Source of the DNA: an uncultured Eubacteriales bacterium
GTDB lineage: Bacteria; Bacillota; Clostridia; Oscillospirales; CAG-272
Assembly (NCBI GenBank): GCA_934486825.1
Contig: CAKSQF010000006.1
Coordinates: forward strand, 1-64,000
Direction of reading: 5' to 3'
DNA length: 64,000 bases
Position 1 is the first letter of the stretch. Every line of letters starts with the position of its first letter. Both the position numbers and the translations under genes were made by a program. Positions 1 to 10,678 of this stretch are shown here, one piece after another. Below the pieces are notes generated by a model. The model ran no database searches. It was given only the letters and a program-made list of their open reading frames with translations, and was not told the DNA's origin.

Positions 1-91
1 GCCATGCCTGCTTTTAATCAGATAATTTTTTTCACATTTTTTATTTTTCCTCTTGACTTTTAATAGTTAGTCTTTTAGATAAAAAATATAA

Positions 92-1672
92 TTACTTGCC
101 GCTGTTTCCGTAGTTTGAAAGAACTCTCGCAGACGGATCGTTGACATCGCAACCCTTCCATTTTTTGTTCGGCATCCAGAAATCGGCTATCATTTCCGCC
201 TGTCCTGGGTAATATTTTTCAAACAACTCCCTGTAAAGAAGTGATTCCTTTGTAAACGGTTTTGCATATGTGTATTTTGCTGATTTTTCCGAAAAATCGC
301 TGTCACTGTAAATATCGTTTGCATATTTTTTCAGATAATCCACCATAGAGTGACCTACCGCATCCGAAAAAGCCGCTTTTTCACGCATCAGTATGTCATA
401 AGGTAACAGGTCACCTTCAAATGCATGCCTGAGAAGATATTTTCCTTTTCCGTAAACATTCATTTTCAGTGCCGGATCAAGACTCATTACATATTTTACG
501 AAATCAAGATCACCGAAAGGAATGCGTGCTTCAAGCGAATTGACCGAAATGCACCTGTCGGCGCGCAACACGTCATACATGTACAGCTCGCTGATCCTCT
601 TTTCGGCTTCCTTTTGAAATTCAATCGGCGACGGAGCGAAATCGGTATATTTGTAGCCGAAGAGCTCATCCGATATTTCTCCCGTGAGCAATACACGAAG
701 TTCTGTGTGCTCGTGTATATATTTGCATACAAGATACATGCCGATTGATGCCCGTATCGTCGTTATATCATATGTTCCGAGAACAGAAACGACTTCGGGC
801 AGAGCCGAAATGACATCTTCCGCGTCGATAATTACCTCCGTGTGGTCGGATCCGATGTAATCCGCAACCTCTCTTGCATACTTGAGATCAATTGCATCTG
901 TGCTCATGCCGATTGCAAATGTTTTTATCGGAGTCTCCGACAGCCTTGCGGATATCGCACAGACAAGCGATGAGTCAAGTCCGCCCGACAGAAGAAAGCC
1001 GACGGGAGCATCGGCAATAAGCCTTTTGCGGATGCCGCATATAAGCTTTTCGCGTATGTTTTTGCACGCCGTTTCCATGTCGTCATGACATACCGTATGT
1101 TGGTGGCTTATGTCGTTATAGCAGATAAACTCTCCGTTGCAGTAATAATGTCCGGGCGGGAAGGGAATTACTCTGTCGGTCAGACCGATGAGGTTTTTAG
1201 CCTCGCTCGCAAACATTATTCCGCCCTCATCATCGTATCCGTAGAAAAGCGGTCTTATTCCGATGGGATCACGCGCGGCAATTATCTGCTTGTTTTTTTC
1301 ATCATAGATAATGAGCGCAAATTCGGCATCGAGCATGGCAAACATATCGGTTTTATGCTCTTTGTAGAGCGGAAGAAGAATTTCACAGTCAGAACCGCTT
1401 GAAAAAGAATATCCTTTGGTTTTCAGTTCGTTTTTCAGCTTTTCGTAACCGTATATTTCTCCGTTGCATACCAAAAAAAGACCGTCAAGAGAAAAGGGTT
1501 GCATGCCGCTGCTGTCAAGTCCCATGATAGCCAGTCGGTGAAAACCCAAAAATCCACTGTCGGTCTTAATTATTTTTGACATGTCGGGACCGCGCGAAAC
1601 TGTTTTTGAAAAACCCTCGCAAAATTTTTCTCTCGTAAGCTTTTTGCCGAGATACCCCATAATCGAACACAT
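92..1672 (-). CDS. asnB: Asparagine synthase (glutamine-hydrolysing)
   Basis: Makes asparagine from aspartate, ATP and glutamine in the cytoplasm. The N-terminal class II glutaminase domain needs Cys as residue 2. An ATG two codons further upstream (1676-1678) is in frame, but starting at 1672 gives Met-Cys-Ser-Ile and places the AAAGGAG Shine-Dalgarno 10 nt away instead of 4, so I chose it. The C-terminal synthetase half carries the PP-loop SGGLDSS, as in GuaA and NadE. Length (526 aa) is normal for a bacterial class B enzyme. It lies downstream of guaA, separated by a T-box leader, so it is probably the last gene of the glnN-guaA-asnB unit with its own tRNA-dependent control. No clear terminator is visible in the 91 bases before the window edge. 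Confidence 0.93.
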   Translation of the reverse strand: MCSIMGYLGKKLTREKFCEGFSKTVSRGPDMSKIIKTDSGFLGFHRLAIMGLDSSGMQPFSLDGLFLVCNGEIYGYEKLKNELKTKGYSFSSGSDCEILLPLYKEHKTDMFAMLDAEFALIIYDEKNKQIIAARDPIGIRPLFYGYDDEGGIMFASEAKNLIGLTDRVIPFPPGHYYCNGEFICYNDISHQHTVCHDDMETACKNIREKLICGIRKRLIADAPVGFLLSGGLDSSLVCAISARLSETPIKTFAIGMSTDAIDLKYAREVADYIGSDHTEVIIDAEDVISALPEVVSVLGTYDITTIRASIGMYLVCKYIHEHTELRVLLTGEISDELFGYKYTDFAPSPIEFQKEAEKRISELYMYDVLRADRCISVNSLEARIPFGDLDFVKYVMSLDPALKMNVYGKGKYLLRHAFEGDLLPYDILMREKAAFSDAVGHSMVDYLKKYANDIYSDSDFSEKSAKYTYAKPFTKESLLYRELFEKYYPGQAEMIADFWMPNKKWKGCDVNDPSARVLSNYGNSGK

Positions 1673-1734
1673 AATCATACATCTCCTTTTACACGTGAAA
1701 AATTTGTAATTTTACATCATTGTGTATCAGGACG

Positions 1735-1957
1735 GTTATGTGTTCCCGCGGTGCCACCCGATTTATTCCTTTGCGGAATCGCTCAACGGCTCAGACAAGC
1801 CTTCCCGATTAACGCTCGGACACGGCGCACCTACTGTCATTTACCGATTTCGGATTGCGGCTCTGAAGTGTTATTCATACGGGTACGCTTACGCGGCTCT
1901 CACCTTTCCGCGCTCTCTGTAAACCGTGGATTCCCGAATTACTTCTCTTCGTCTGTG
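1735..1957 (-). promoter_or_regulatory. T-box leader of asnB (Asn specifier likely)
   Basis: On the minus strand the near-invariant T-box motif GGGTGGCACCGCGGG lies at 1744-1758. Upstream come a Stem I with GAAGAGAAGTA, AGAGAGC and GGTGAGAGC elements, and a Stem III-like hairpin (ATTCC/GGAAT). In the expected 3' side of Stem I the sequence GAATAACAC contains AAC (1870-1872) followed by A, which fits an asparagine specifier codon. The T-box family senses uncharged tRNA, so asnB should rise when tRNA-Asn is uncharged. The element starts about 8 nt after the guaA stop codon, leaving no intergenic room for a separate promoter. I could not find a convincing terminator hairpin with a U-run between the T-box motif and asnB. 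Confidence 0.88.
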
Positions 1958-1964
1958 CCTTTGA

Positions 1965-3521
1965 TTATTCCCACTCGACAGTTGCGGGTGGTTTTGAAGT
2001 AATGTCATAAACAATTCTGTTTATTCCTTTTACTTCGTTGACAATTCTTGATGAAATTCTGTCAAGAATGTCGTATGGGATTCTTGCAAAATCGGCGGTC
2101 ATAAAATCGTCTGTTGTAACCGCACGGAGTGCAAGAGTAAAATCGTATGTTCTTCCGTCGCCCATAACGCCGACCGAACGTAAATTCGTAAGAACCGCAA
2201 AGTACTGGGCAAGCTTTTTGCTCTCGCCGCATTTTACAAGTTCGTCACGCATGATAAAATCGGCATCACGCAGCATGTCCGCTTTTTCGCGTGTAATATT
2301 TCCGATTATCCTTATAGCAAGTCCGGGACCGGGAAAGGGTTGCCTTGTGACAAGCGATTCCGGGAGTCCGAGTTCACGTCCGAGTGCTCTTACCTCGTCT
2401 TTGAAGAGCAACCGCAGCGGTTCAATGACACCTTTGAAGCGTTTCATAACCTCCGGCGGAAGAAGTCTGTTGTGATGGCTCTTGATTACCTCTGCGTCCC
2501 CTTCGCCGGATTCTATCACATCGGGGTATATCGTACCCTGAGCAAGAAAATCATTCTGTGTGATATCGAATTTGTTTGCCTCATCGCAAAAGACATAACC
2601 GAATTCGGCGCCGATTATTTTTCGCTTCTCCTGCGGATCGGCGACACCCTCAAGCTTGCTCAGAAAGCGATCCTCGGCATTGACGCGGACAAAATTTATA
2701 TCCCACTTTGCAAAAGCCGATTCAACCTCATCACCTTCGTTTTTACGCATCAGACCGTGATCTACAAAAACGCATGTGAGTCTCGGACCGATCGCCTCGG
2801 CAAGAAGAGCGGCAAGAACAGAGGAATCCACTCCGCCTGACAAAGCAAGCAGAACGCGACCGTGCTCTCCGATCTGTTGTCTTAATGCAGATACGGAAGA
2901 TCTGCAAAAATCGCCCATTGTCCAGTCACCCTTTGCATGGCAGATGCGGAAAAGAAAATTCGATATAATTTTTTTTCCGTACTGCGTATGATTGACCTCC
3001 GGGTGAAACTGAACACCGTAAAATGATCTTGAGTCATCCGCTATTCCGACGGTAGGGCATGCGTCGCTGTGTGCGACCAGCCCAAACCCGTCGGGAAGTT
3101 TTTCCATATAATCACCGTGGCTCATCCATGTAATGCTTTCCTGCGGTATGTCCGAGAAAAGCGGACAGCTGTTATCAAAATATGTCACTGTCTTGCCGTA
3201 TTCACGGGCAGTGTTTGACTGTGCCGGTGCAACCCTTCCGCCAAGCGAATGTGTTATCAGCTGAGAGCCGTAGCATATTCCGAGAATCGGTATCCCGAGA
3301 CTGAATATTCCGGGATCGACCTGCGGAGATTTTTCATCATAAACACTTGAAGGACCGCCGGTAAATATAATACCGACAGGAGCTTCGCGTCTTATAACGT
3401 CGATCGGTGTTTTGTACGATTTGATCTCGCAATATACACCGCACTCACGTACTCTTCGCGCAATCAGCTGATTATACTGACCGCCGAAGTCAAGAACAAT
3501 AATCTTTTGATTTTCGGTCAT
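1965..3521 (-). CDS. guaA: GMP synthase (glutamine-hydrolysing)
   Basis: Converts XMP to GMP using ATP and glutamine, the last step of guanine nucleotide synthesis. The N-terminal class I amidotransferase has nucleophile Cys83 in GICYGSQ and the downstream FHPE histidine/glutamate pair. The ATP-pyrophosphatase domain has SGGVDSS, and the C-terminal dimerisation domain ends in the family-typical VEWE. 518 aa is full length. Only 46 nt separate it from the glnN stop, with no terminator hairpin, so the two are probably co-transcribed and guaA would come under the glnN promoter and attenuator. Confidence 0.96.
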   Translation of the reverse strand: MTENQKIIVLDFGGQYNQLIARRVRECGVYCEIKSYKTPIDVIRREAPVGIIFTGGPSSVYDEKSPQVDPGIFSLGIPILGICYGSQLITHSLGGRVAPAQSNTAREYGKTVTYFDNSCPLFSDIPQESITWMSHGDYMEKLPDGFGLVAHSDACPTVGIADDSRSFYGVQFHPEVNHTQYGKKIISNFLFRICHAKGDWTMGDFCRSSVSALRQQIGEHGRVLLALSGGVDSSVLAALLAEAIGPRLTCVFVDHGLMRKNEGDEVESAFAKWDINFVRVNAEDRFLSKLEGVADPQEKRKIIGAEFGYVFCDEANKFDITQNDFLAQGTIYPDVIESGEGDAEVIKSHHNRLLPPEVMKRFKGVIEPLRLLFKDEVRALGRELGLPESLVTRQPFPGPGLAIRIIGNITREKADMLRDADFIMRDELVKCGESKKLAQYFAVLTNLRSVGVMGDGRTYDFTLALRAVTTDDFMTADFARIPYDILDRISSRIVNEVKGINRIVYDITSKPPATVEWE

Positions 3522-3567
3522 TATCTGTTTTAAACCTCTTTGTTTAAAATTTTATTCTGTTGTCTTG

Positions 3568-5661
3568 TTATCTCACGCCGAACAAAAGCTCACCGTATGA
3601 AGGATAGGGCCATTTTTCGGCTGAAGATATTGCTTCCATTTCATCGACAGGGATACGAAGCTCCCTCATGTCGTCAAGAATCGCCGACTTGTAAAAATCC
3701 GCAAGCTTCAGCTTATCTGTAATCGATTTCGAAGCGAGAAGGTCGCTCTCAAGTTTGCATACGGCTCTGTATGTCATGCCGATAAGCGCCGACAGATTTT
3801 TTACGCTGTCCTTTTCGTAAGAACAGTCAATGTCAGGAATCAGTTCCGCCTTTTCTTTTGCATCATGCGCAAGTTCCGCCGAATATGAACTCATTGCCGG
3901 GAGTATGTCGTTTCTCGCCATATCAAGCATCGTAAGCGCTTCGATATGGATGACCTTGCAGTAATTTTCAAGGAATATATCATATCTTGACTTAAGCTCT
4001 GTTTCGGTGAAGACCTTGTTTGATGTGAAAAGGTCGATGTTTTTCTTGTCAAGCATGTGCGCAACGGCATCGGGAGTTGCCTTCAGATTGAGAAGTCCGC
4101 GCTTTTCGGATTCTTTTATCCATGATTCGTCATAGCCGTCACCGTTGAATATGATGCGTTTGTGCTCTTTTATTGTCTTCTTTATCAGGTCATGCAGACT
4201 GACCTCAAAATCTTCGCTGTTTTCGAGAATGTCGGCAAACTGTTTAAGCTCTTCGGCAACTGTCGTGTTCAGGACGGTATTCGCAAGCGAGATAGATGCG
4301 GATGAGCCGAGCATACGGAATTCAAATTTGTTGCCGGTAAACGCAAACGGACTCGTTCTGTTGCGGTCGGTTGTGTCCTTGGGAAATTTGGGAAGAGTAT
4401 GAACACCTATGCGCATGAGCGTCTGTTCTTTTGCGTCATAATGTTCATCGGTTTCTATCGCCTTCAGAATATCGGCAAGATCGGTTCCTATGAACATCGA
4501 TATGATAGCCGGAGGAGCTTCGTTCGCACCGAGCCTGTGGTCGTTTGCGGCAGATGCAACCGATATTCTGAGCAGATCCTGATATTCATCAACGGCTTTT
4601 ATAACAGCGCAAAGGAAGAGCAGGAACTGTGCGTTCTCGTACGGCGTATCTCCCGGATCAAGCAGATTGAGACCGGTATCGGTAGAAATAGACCAGTTGT
4701 TGTGTTTGCCGCTTCCGTTTACGCCGGCGAACGGCTTCTCGTGCAAAAGGCAGACCATGTTGTGTCTCTTTGCCACCTTCTGCATTATTTCCATTGTAAG
4801 CTGATTGTGATCCGCCGCAATATTCGTTGTGGTGAATATCGGTGCCATCTCGTGCTGTGAGGGAGCAACCTCGTTGTGCTCGGTTTTTGCAAGAATTCCG
4901 AGCTTCCACAGTTCTGTGTTGAGTTCCTTCATAAATTCGGCAACACGTGGTTTTATGGTTCCGAAATAATGATCGTCGAGTTCCTGCCCCTTCGGCGAGC
5001 GCGCACCGTAAAGCGTTCTTCCCGTGTATATGAGGTCTTTTCTCTTATTGTAAAGGTCTTTGTCAACAAGAAAATATTCCTGTTCGGGTCCTACGGTTGT
5101 TTTAACCGATTTGATGTCGGTGTGTCCGAACAGCTTAAGTACACGCATTGCCTGACGGTCGATTGCTTCCATTGAACGAAGGAGGGCTGTTTTCTGGTCC
5201 AGCGCTTCTCCGCCGTATGAACAGAAAACGGTCGGAATACAGAGAACGCCGTCTTTAATGAACGCATACGAGGTTGCATCCCATGCGGTATATCCGCGCG
5301 CTTCAAATGTTGCTCTCAATCCGCCGGAGGGGAAGGATGATGCATCGGGTTCACCACGTATAAGTTCTTTGCCCGAAAACTCAAGAATGACCTTTCCGCC
5401 GTTTTTGGGGGTAATAAAGCTGTCATGCTTTTCGGCAGTGATACCTGTCATTGGCTGAAACCAATGGGTGTAATGGGTCGCACCTTTTTCGATTGCCCAG
5501 TCCTTCATTGCGTTTGCAACCACATTTGCTACTGTGAGGTCAAGATGTTTACCGTTTTTTATGGTTTTTTGCAGCAGACGGTAAGTGTCCTTCGGAAGTC
5601 TTGCTTCCATCGTGTCATCGTCAAAGACCATAGATCCGAACAGTTCTGCGGTAGATGTCAT
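3568..5661 (-). CDS. glnN: Glutamine synthetase type III (GlnN)
   Basis: Makes glutamine from glutamate, ammonia and ATP. Its ~700 aa length and N-terminal block ([27 protein letters not shown]) identify the type III family rather than the ~445 aa type I enzymes. Catalytic-domain hallmarks include [23 protein letters not shown] and [19 protein letters not shown] sits 9 nt before the ATG. The transcript starts at a consensus promoter (5833-5861) and carries a ~150 nt leader with an intrinsic terminator and an ANTAR-type hairpin, so expression is probably controlled by antitermination in response to nitrogen status. A second, type I glutamine synthetase lies divergently next to it. Confidence 0.97.
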   Translation of the reverse strand: MTSTAELFGSMVFDDDTMEARLPKDTYRLLQKTIKNGKHLDLTVANVVANAMKDWAIEKGATHYTHWFQPMTGITAEKHDSFITPKNGGKVILEFSGKELIRGEPDASSFPSGGLRATFEARGYTAWDATSYAFIKDGVLCIPTVFCSYGGEALDQKTALLRSMEAIDRQAMRVLKLFGHTDIKSVKTTVGPEQEYFLVDKDLYNKRKDLIYTGRTLYGARSPKGQELDDHYFGTIKPRVAEFMKELNTELWKLGILAKTEHNEVAPSQHEMAPIFTTTNIAADHNQLTMEIMQKVAKRHNMVCLLHEKPFAGVNGSGKHNNWSISTDTGLNLLDPGDTPYENAQFLLFLCAVIKAVDEYQDLLRISVASAANDHRLGANEAPPAIISMFIGTDLADILKAIETDEHYDAKEQTLMRIGVHTLPKFPKDTTDRNRTSPFAFTGNKFEFRMLGSSASISLANTVLNTTVAEELKQFADILENSEDFEVSLHDLIKKTIKEHKRIIFNGDGYDESWIKESEKRGLLNLKATPDAVAHMLDKKNIDLFTSNKVFTETELKSRYDIFLENYCKVIHIEALTMLDMARNDILPAMSSYSAELAHDAKEKAELIPDIDCSYEKDSVKNLSALIGMTYRAVCKLESDLLASKSITDKLKLADFYKSAILDDMRELRIPVDEMEAISSAEKWPYPSYGELLFGVR

Positions 5662-5681
5662 AATCAGTTCTCCTTTACATT

Positions 5682-5763
5682 AAAAAAACAGCGACATAGG
5701 GGTGATAAGGCGGATGACCGCGAATGTGATTATACACACTTTTCTTACGACGCCCTTGTCGCT
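5682..5763 (-). terminator. Attenuator terminator in glnN leader
   Basis: On the minus strand AGCGACA-AGGG (5' arm, ending at 5763 in plus coordinates) pairs with CCCU-A-UGUCGCU (3' arm, 5690-5700). This gives an 11 bp stem with one bulged A, followed by G and a run of seven U (5682-5688). The ~45 nt between the arms hold two small hairpins (GUGUG/CACAU and GCGG/CCGC). It sits between the glnN promoter and start codon, so it must be read through for glnN expression. Its 5' arm is shared with the hexaloop hairpin at 5747-5762. Confidence 0.8.
5747..5762 (-). promoter_or_regulatory. Putative ANTAR-protein binding hairpin (antiterminator)
   Basis: Minus-strand GCGAC-AAGGGC-GUCGU forms a 5 bp stem (one G-U pair) with a six-base loop that has A at position 1 and G at position 4, the known signature of RNA hairpins bound by ANTAR-domain antiterminators. 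Its 5' arm and loop bases are those the terminator needs, so the two folds exclude each other. ANTAR targets usually have two such hairpins. The upstream one here (CAGACA/UGUCUG) is present as a stem, but I could not show a proper A1/G4 hexaloop in it. Confidence 0.68.
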
Positions 5764-5832
5764 ATCAAATTTGTATCGTAAAAGCTTATCTCAGACAAAA
5801 TGTCTGCTGACCCATGTCACTTTATGTGAGCG

Positions 5833-5861
5833 ATTATAGCATACAAGATTTGGTTTGTCAA
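5833..5861 (-). promoter_or_regulatory. glnN promoter
   Basis: Minus-strand TTGACA (5856-5861), 17 nt spacer, TATAAT (5833-5838): perfect sigma-A consensus boxes. They imply a transcript start near 5826 and a leader of about 165 nt before glnN. Confidence 0.9.
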
Positions 5862-5891
5862 GAGGTTTCGAAAATATTTGCAAAAAAACTC

Positions 5892-5920
5892 TTGACAACT
5901 CGTGAAGCATATTGTATAAT
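5892..5920 (+). promoter_or_regulatory. glnA-nitR promoter
   Basis: TTGACA (5892-5897), 17 nt spacer, TATAAT (5915-5920). This perfect sigma-A promoter is divergent from and 30 bp away from the glnN -35 box. The leader to glnA is only about 58 nt, with one small hairpin (CUGU/ACAG) and no terminator, unlike the glnN side. Confidence 0.9.
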
Positions 5921-5984
5921 TACGGAATAAAAATGGAGTATTGTTTGAAGATTCTGTAAAAACAGCGGGGTAGGGTGATTTTCG

Positions 5985-7187
5985 TTGTATACAAAAAAGG
6001 ATGTATTTGATTTTGTCAGAGAAGAGGGCGTGAAATTTATACGTCTTGCTTTCTGCGATCTGAACGGAAATCAAAAAAACATATCGATAATGCCCGATGA
6101 GCTTGAAAGAGCTTTTGATGACGGGATATCGTTTGACGCGTCAGCTGTGCATGGGTTCGGTGATGAGGTCGGCTCTGACCTGTTTCTGTCGCCTGTTCCG
6201 TCCACACTAAGTATTCTCCCGTGGAGACCTTCGCAGGGTAAGGTCGTGAAGATGTTCTGTTTCGTGAAAACTCCGGACGGAAACAATTTCCCGAAAGATC
6301 CGCGCTACGTACTTTCCGGAGCCGTTGATAGGGCAAAAAGCTTGGGAATCAATGTCAAAATCGGATCCGAGTATGAATTTTATCTTTTCAAGACCGACGA
6401 AAACGGTTATCCGACCAAAATCCCGTTTGACAATGCGGGATATATGGATGTAGCTCCGGATGATAAAGGGGAAAATATCCGCAGAGAGATTTGTCTTTCG
6501 CTGGTTGATATGGGCATATATCCGGAGAGCTCACATCATGAAGAGGGACCCGGACAGAATGAGATCGATTTCAGGTACAACGATCCGATGGCTGCTGCCG
6601 ATGATGCGATGAATTTTCTTTCGGTTGTTAAAACCGCCGCGCAAAGAAACGGGCTGTATGCCGATTTTTCGCCGAAGCCTCTTGAAGATAAGAGCGGAAA
6701 CGGGTTACATATAAATATGTCGGTCGAATCCGATGAAAAGAGCGACCTGTCGGGTTTCTTTATGGCGGGTATTCTTTCGCATATATGTGAAATAACCGCT
6801 TTTCTGAACAGAACCGAAGAGTCGTACAAGCGTCTCGGAAAAATGAAGGCTCCCGGATATGTTACATGGTCGGCGGAGAACCGCTCGCAGCTTATACGTA
6901 TTCCTGCCGCAAAAGGAACATCCCGGAGGATTGAACTGAGATCTCCGGATCCGTCTGCGAATGTGTATCTTGCTTACGCACTCCTTATTCACGCCGGTAT
7001 TGACGGAATAGAAAAAAGACTTGCTCCTCCGGCTCCCGTGAATGTCAATCTCTATTCGGTCGGCAGTTCTTTCACCGATACGCTTGAAAGTGTTCCGCAC
7101 AGTCTTGATGAAGCGAGGCAAATTGCTTTGAACAGCAGATGGCTTGCGTCTGTTCTGGACGACGTTGCTGCGTTTATTGACCGATAA
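5985..7187 (+). CDS. glnA: Glutamine synthetase type I (short form)
   Basis: Type I glutamine synthetase. Recognisable elements are the N-terminal beta-grasp segment (RLAFCDLNGNQKNISI), GSEYEFYLF, HHEEGPGQNEIDF, GNGLHINMS and the ATP/glutamate-binding stretch with NRSQLIRIPA and RIELRSPDPSAN. At 400 aa it is about 40 residues shorter than typical GSI; the deficit is mainly C-terminal, and I see no adenylylation-site region. The start is TTG, chosen because GGGTGAT lies about 6 nt upstream and no nearer ATG exists. It is followed 12 nt later by the ANTAR regulator, the same order as the glnA-nitR arrangement described in Clostridium saccharobutylicum. It could be a catalytic GS or a GS-like enzyme; the conserved active-site blocks favour GS. 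Confidence 0.88.
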   Translation: MYTKKDVFDFVREEGVKFIRLAFCDLNGNQKNISIMPDELERAFDDGISFDASAVHGFGDEVGSDLFLSPVPSTLSILPWRPSQGKVVKMFCFVKTPDGNNFPKDPRYVLSGAVDRAKSLGINVKIGSEYEFYLFKTDENGYPTKIPFDNAGYMDVAPDDKGENIRREICLSLVDMGIYPESSHHEEGPGQNEIDFRYNDPMAAADDAMNFLSVVKTAAQRNGLYADFSPKPLEDKSGNGLHINMSVESDEKSDLSGFFMAGILSHICEITAFLNRTEESYKRLGKMKAPGYVTWSAENRSQLIRIPAAKGTSRRIELRSPDPSANVYLAYALLIHAGIDGIEKRLAPPAPVNVNLYSVGSSFTDTLESVPHSLDEARQIALNSRWLASVLDDVAAFIDR

Positions 7188-7199
7188 CGGAGGCGTTTT

Positions 7200-7787
7200 A
7201 TGATAGGCTCCGGAAAAGCGGTTAAAAGTATGTTGCTTGTGTCACCGACCGGTCAGATGTATGAACACATATGTGAGCTTCTTCCGAATGACGAGTTTGA
7301 TCCGATAGTCAATGTGAGCAGTGCCGGAGAAGCAAGAAGGATTCTTTCATCGACCGACTTTGATCTGCTTGTTGTCAATGCGCCGCTCACCGATGAGTTC
7401 GGCGTCGATTTCGTGCAGAATTATGTTGAGACTCCTATAGGTATACTTTTTCTGTGTAAGAGTGATATTTACGATCAGGTCAGTGCGAGGCTTGAAGATT
7501 TCGGGGTGCTCACCCTGCCGAAACCGATCAACCGGCAAATATTGTTTACCGCGATAAAGCTTGCAACCGCCGTCCATGCAAGACTTGGGCTTTTTGAAGA
7601 AAAAAACAGAACCTTGCGTGAAAAAATGGCGGATATACGTGTTGTTGACAGAGCAAAGTGGCTCCTGATCGGCAACCTCAATATGACCGAAAATGACGCT
7701 CATTATTATATAGAAAAGCAGGCAATGAATTCGAGACTGTCGCGTCGTGAAGTTGCCGAGCACATTATCAGAACCTATGATAAATGA
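7200..7787 (+). CDS. ANTAR-domain antiterminator protein (NitR-like)
   Basis: 195 aa protein with an N-terminal pseudo-receiver domain (about 8-125; LLVVNAPLTDEFG where a receiver has its phospho-Asp strand, and KPI near the conserved Lys) and a C-terminal three-helix ANTAR RNA-binding domain (about 130-192; DRAKWLLIGNLNMTENDAHYYI). ANTAR proteins bind paired hexaloop hairpins in nascent mRNA and prevent termination. It is 12 nt behind glnA in one operon, and a matching hairpin/terminator lies in the glnN leader about 1.4 kb away. I infer that it activates glnN-guaA-asnB when nitrogen is limiting. The acidic pocket of the receiver looks incomplete, so signal input may not be phosphorylation. 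No partner kinase is adjacent. Confidence 0.87.
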   Translation: MIGSGKAVKSMLLVSPTGQMYEHICELLPNDEFDPIVNVSSAGEARRILSSTDFDLLVVNAPLTDEFGVDFVQNYVETPIGILFLCKSDIYDQVSARLEDFGVLTLPKPINRQILFTAIKLATAVHARLGLFEEKNRTLREKMADIRVVDRAKWLLIGNLNMTENDAHYYIEKQAMNSRLSRREVAEHIIRTYDK

Positions 7788-7791
7788 ATAG

Positions 7792-9519
<1,728 letters not shown>

Positions 9520-9526
9520 TAATAAT

Positions 9527-9568
9527 TACCGGCGGACATCGGGGGTGTCCGCCGGTAGTGCTGTTTTT
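9527..9568 (+). terminator. pyrG terminator
   Basis: TACCGGCGGACA (9527-9538) and TGTCCGCCGGTA (9546-9557) form a 12 bp perfect stem with a G-rich loop, then a short spacer and five T. It starts 7 nt after the pyrG stop. Confidence 0.88.
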
Positions 9569-9592
9569 ATGTCGTTCCCGATTACAGAGGAG

Positions 9593-9889
9593 TCATTTTG
9601 TGTCGTCGCCGTTGATCTTGCCGATAAGCGGCAGATATCCTTTTCCGTATTGTACGCAGCGGGAAACGCGGCTGAGCGTAGCCGACGAAATATCGGTTTC
9701 TTCAATTACCTGATTGTATGTTTTGCCTTCTATAAGCAGTTTTGCGGCATGAACCCGCTGTACCATCTGCTCCACTTCCTTTATGGTACACAGATCGTCA
9801 AATAAGTTTTTACATTCTTCTTCTGTTGACAGCGACAAAAGCAATCGGTAAAAGTCGTTGTACATTTCTTCGGTCAGCTCTTTTTTCAC
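9593..9889 (-). CDS. YerC/YecD-family TrpR-like protein
   Basis: 98 aa helical protein of the YerC/YecD family, related to the Trp repressor fold. The C-terminal half has a helix-turn-helix (TYNQVIEETDISSATLSRVSRCVQYG) matching the TrpR DNA-reading region. The start is GTG at 9889, with AAAAGGAA about 8 nt upstream; no closer ATG fits. It follows the ABC transporter ATPase gene by 22 nt on the same strand, so it is probably the last gene of that operon and may be a regulator, but its target and any ligand are unknown. Confidence 0.85.
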   Translation of the reverse strand: MKKELTEEMYNDFYRLLLSLSTEEECKNLFDDLCTIKEVEQMVQRVHAAKLLIEGKTYNQVIEETDISSATLSRVSRCVQYGKGYLPLIGKINGDDTK

Positions 9890-9911
9890 AGTAATCGTTC
9901 CTTTTCAGTAT

Positions 9912-10667
9912 TTATTTTTCAGAAATAATTTGTAAAAAATGCGCGGTTTTTTCTGATTTCGGTCTGACGAATATTTCGTCCGGTTGACCTTCCTCTTCGA
10001 TTTGTCCGTCAGACATAAATATGACTTTGTCGGAGATGTTTTTCGCAAAGTTCATTTCATGTGTTACTATTATCATGGTCCGATCCTTGCTTTTGAGGTC
10101 ACGTATTACTTCGAGAACCTCACCGGTAAGTTCGGGATCGAGAGCACTTGTCGGTTCGTCGAAGCAAAGAATGTCCGGAGAGAGGGCAAGGGCGCGGGCA
10201 ATTGCAACGCGTTGCTGTTGCCCGCCGGAGAGTTGACACGGGTAGTTTTTTTCCTTTCCGGAGAGTCCGACCTTTTCAAGGAGAGAAGCAGCAAGTTCTT
10301 CGATATCCTTCTCGTTTCCCGCTTTCAGAAGCTTTGGCGCAAGCATTACGTTTTCAATTGCATTGTATTGCGGAAAAAGATTGAATGATTGAAACACAAG
10401 TCCGAAATGCAATCTGTTTTTTCTTATCTGTGCCTCGGTTCTGAACTTTTTGTCTTCTCCGTCATAAATAAGCTGCGATCCGACTGATATTTTTCCCGAG
10501 TCCGCAAGCTCAAGAAAGTTTATGCAACGGAGCAGTGTTGTTTTTCCGCTTCCGGATGAGCCGATAATCGACAGCACTTCTCCTTTTTCAAGTGAAAAGC
10601 CGATGTCACGGAGAATCGGCACTCTTCCGTATTTTTTTGATAAGGCTTCGATTTTTAAAAGTGACAC
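9912..10667 (-). CDS. Polar amino acid ABC transporter ATPase
   Basis: ATP-binding subunit of a polar amino acid (HisP/GlnQ type) importer, cytoplasmic face of the membrane. Walker A GSSGSGKT, Q-loop (FQSFNLFPQ), signature LSGGQQQR, Walker B ILCFDEPTSALDPE and switch His (VTHEM) are all intact; 251 aa is normal for the family. Start is GTG with GAGGTGA upstream overlapping the permease stop. Order in transcription is binding protein, permease, ATPase, then the YerC-like gene. The substrate cannot be read from the sequence; given the neighbourhood, glutamine or another amino acid is plausible. Confidence 0.93.
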   Translation of the reverse strand: MSLLKIEALSKKYGRVPILRDIGFSLEKGEVLSIIGSSGSGKTTLLRCINFLELADSGKISVGSQLIYDGEDKKFRTEAQIRKNRLHFGLVFQSFNLFPQYNAIENVMLAPKLLKAGNEKDIEELAASLLEKVGLSGKEKNYPCQLSGGQQQRVAIARALALSPDILCFDEPTSALDPELTGEVLEVIRDLKSKDRTMIIVTHEMNFAKNISDKVIFMSDGQIEEEGQPDEIFVRPKSEKTAHFLQIISEK

Positions 10668-10678
10668 TGTTTTTCACC

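Noticed and set aside
1..91. Left-edge sequence after asnB, with a TTGACT-like box
   Set aside because: AT-rich, no hairpin or ORF; a promoter pointing into asnB antisense cannot be supported.
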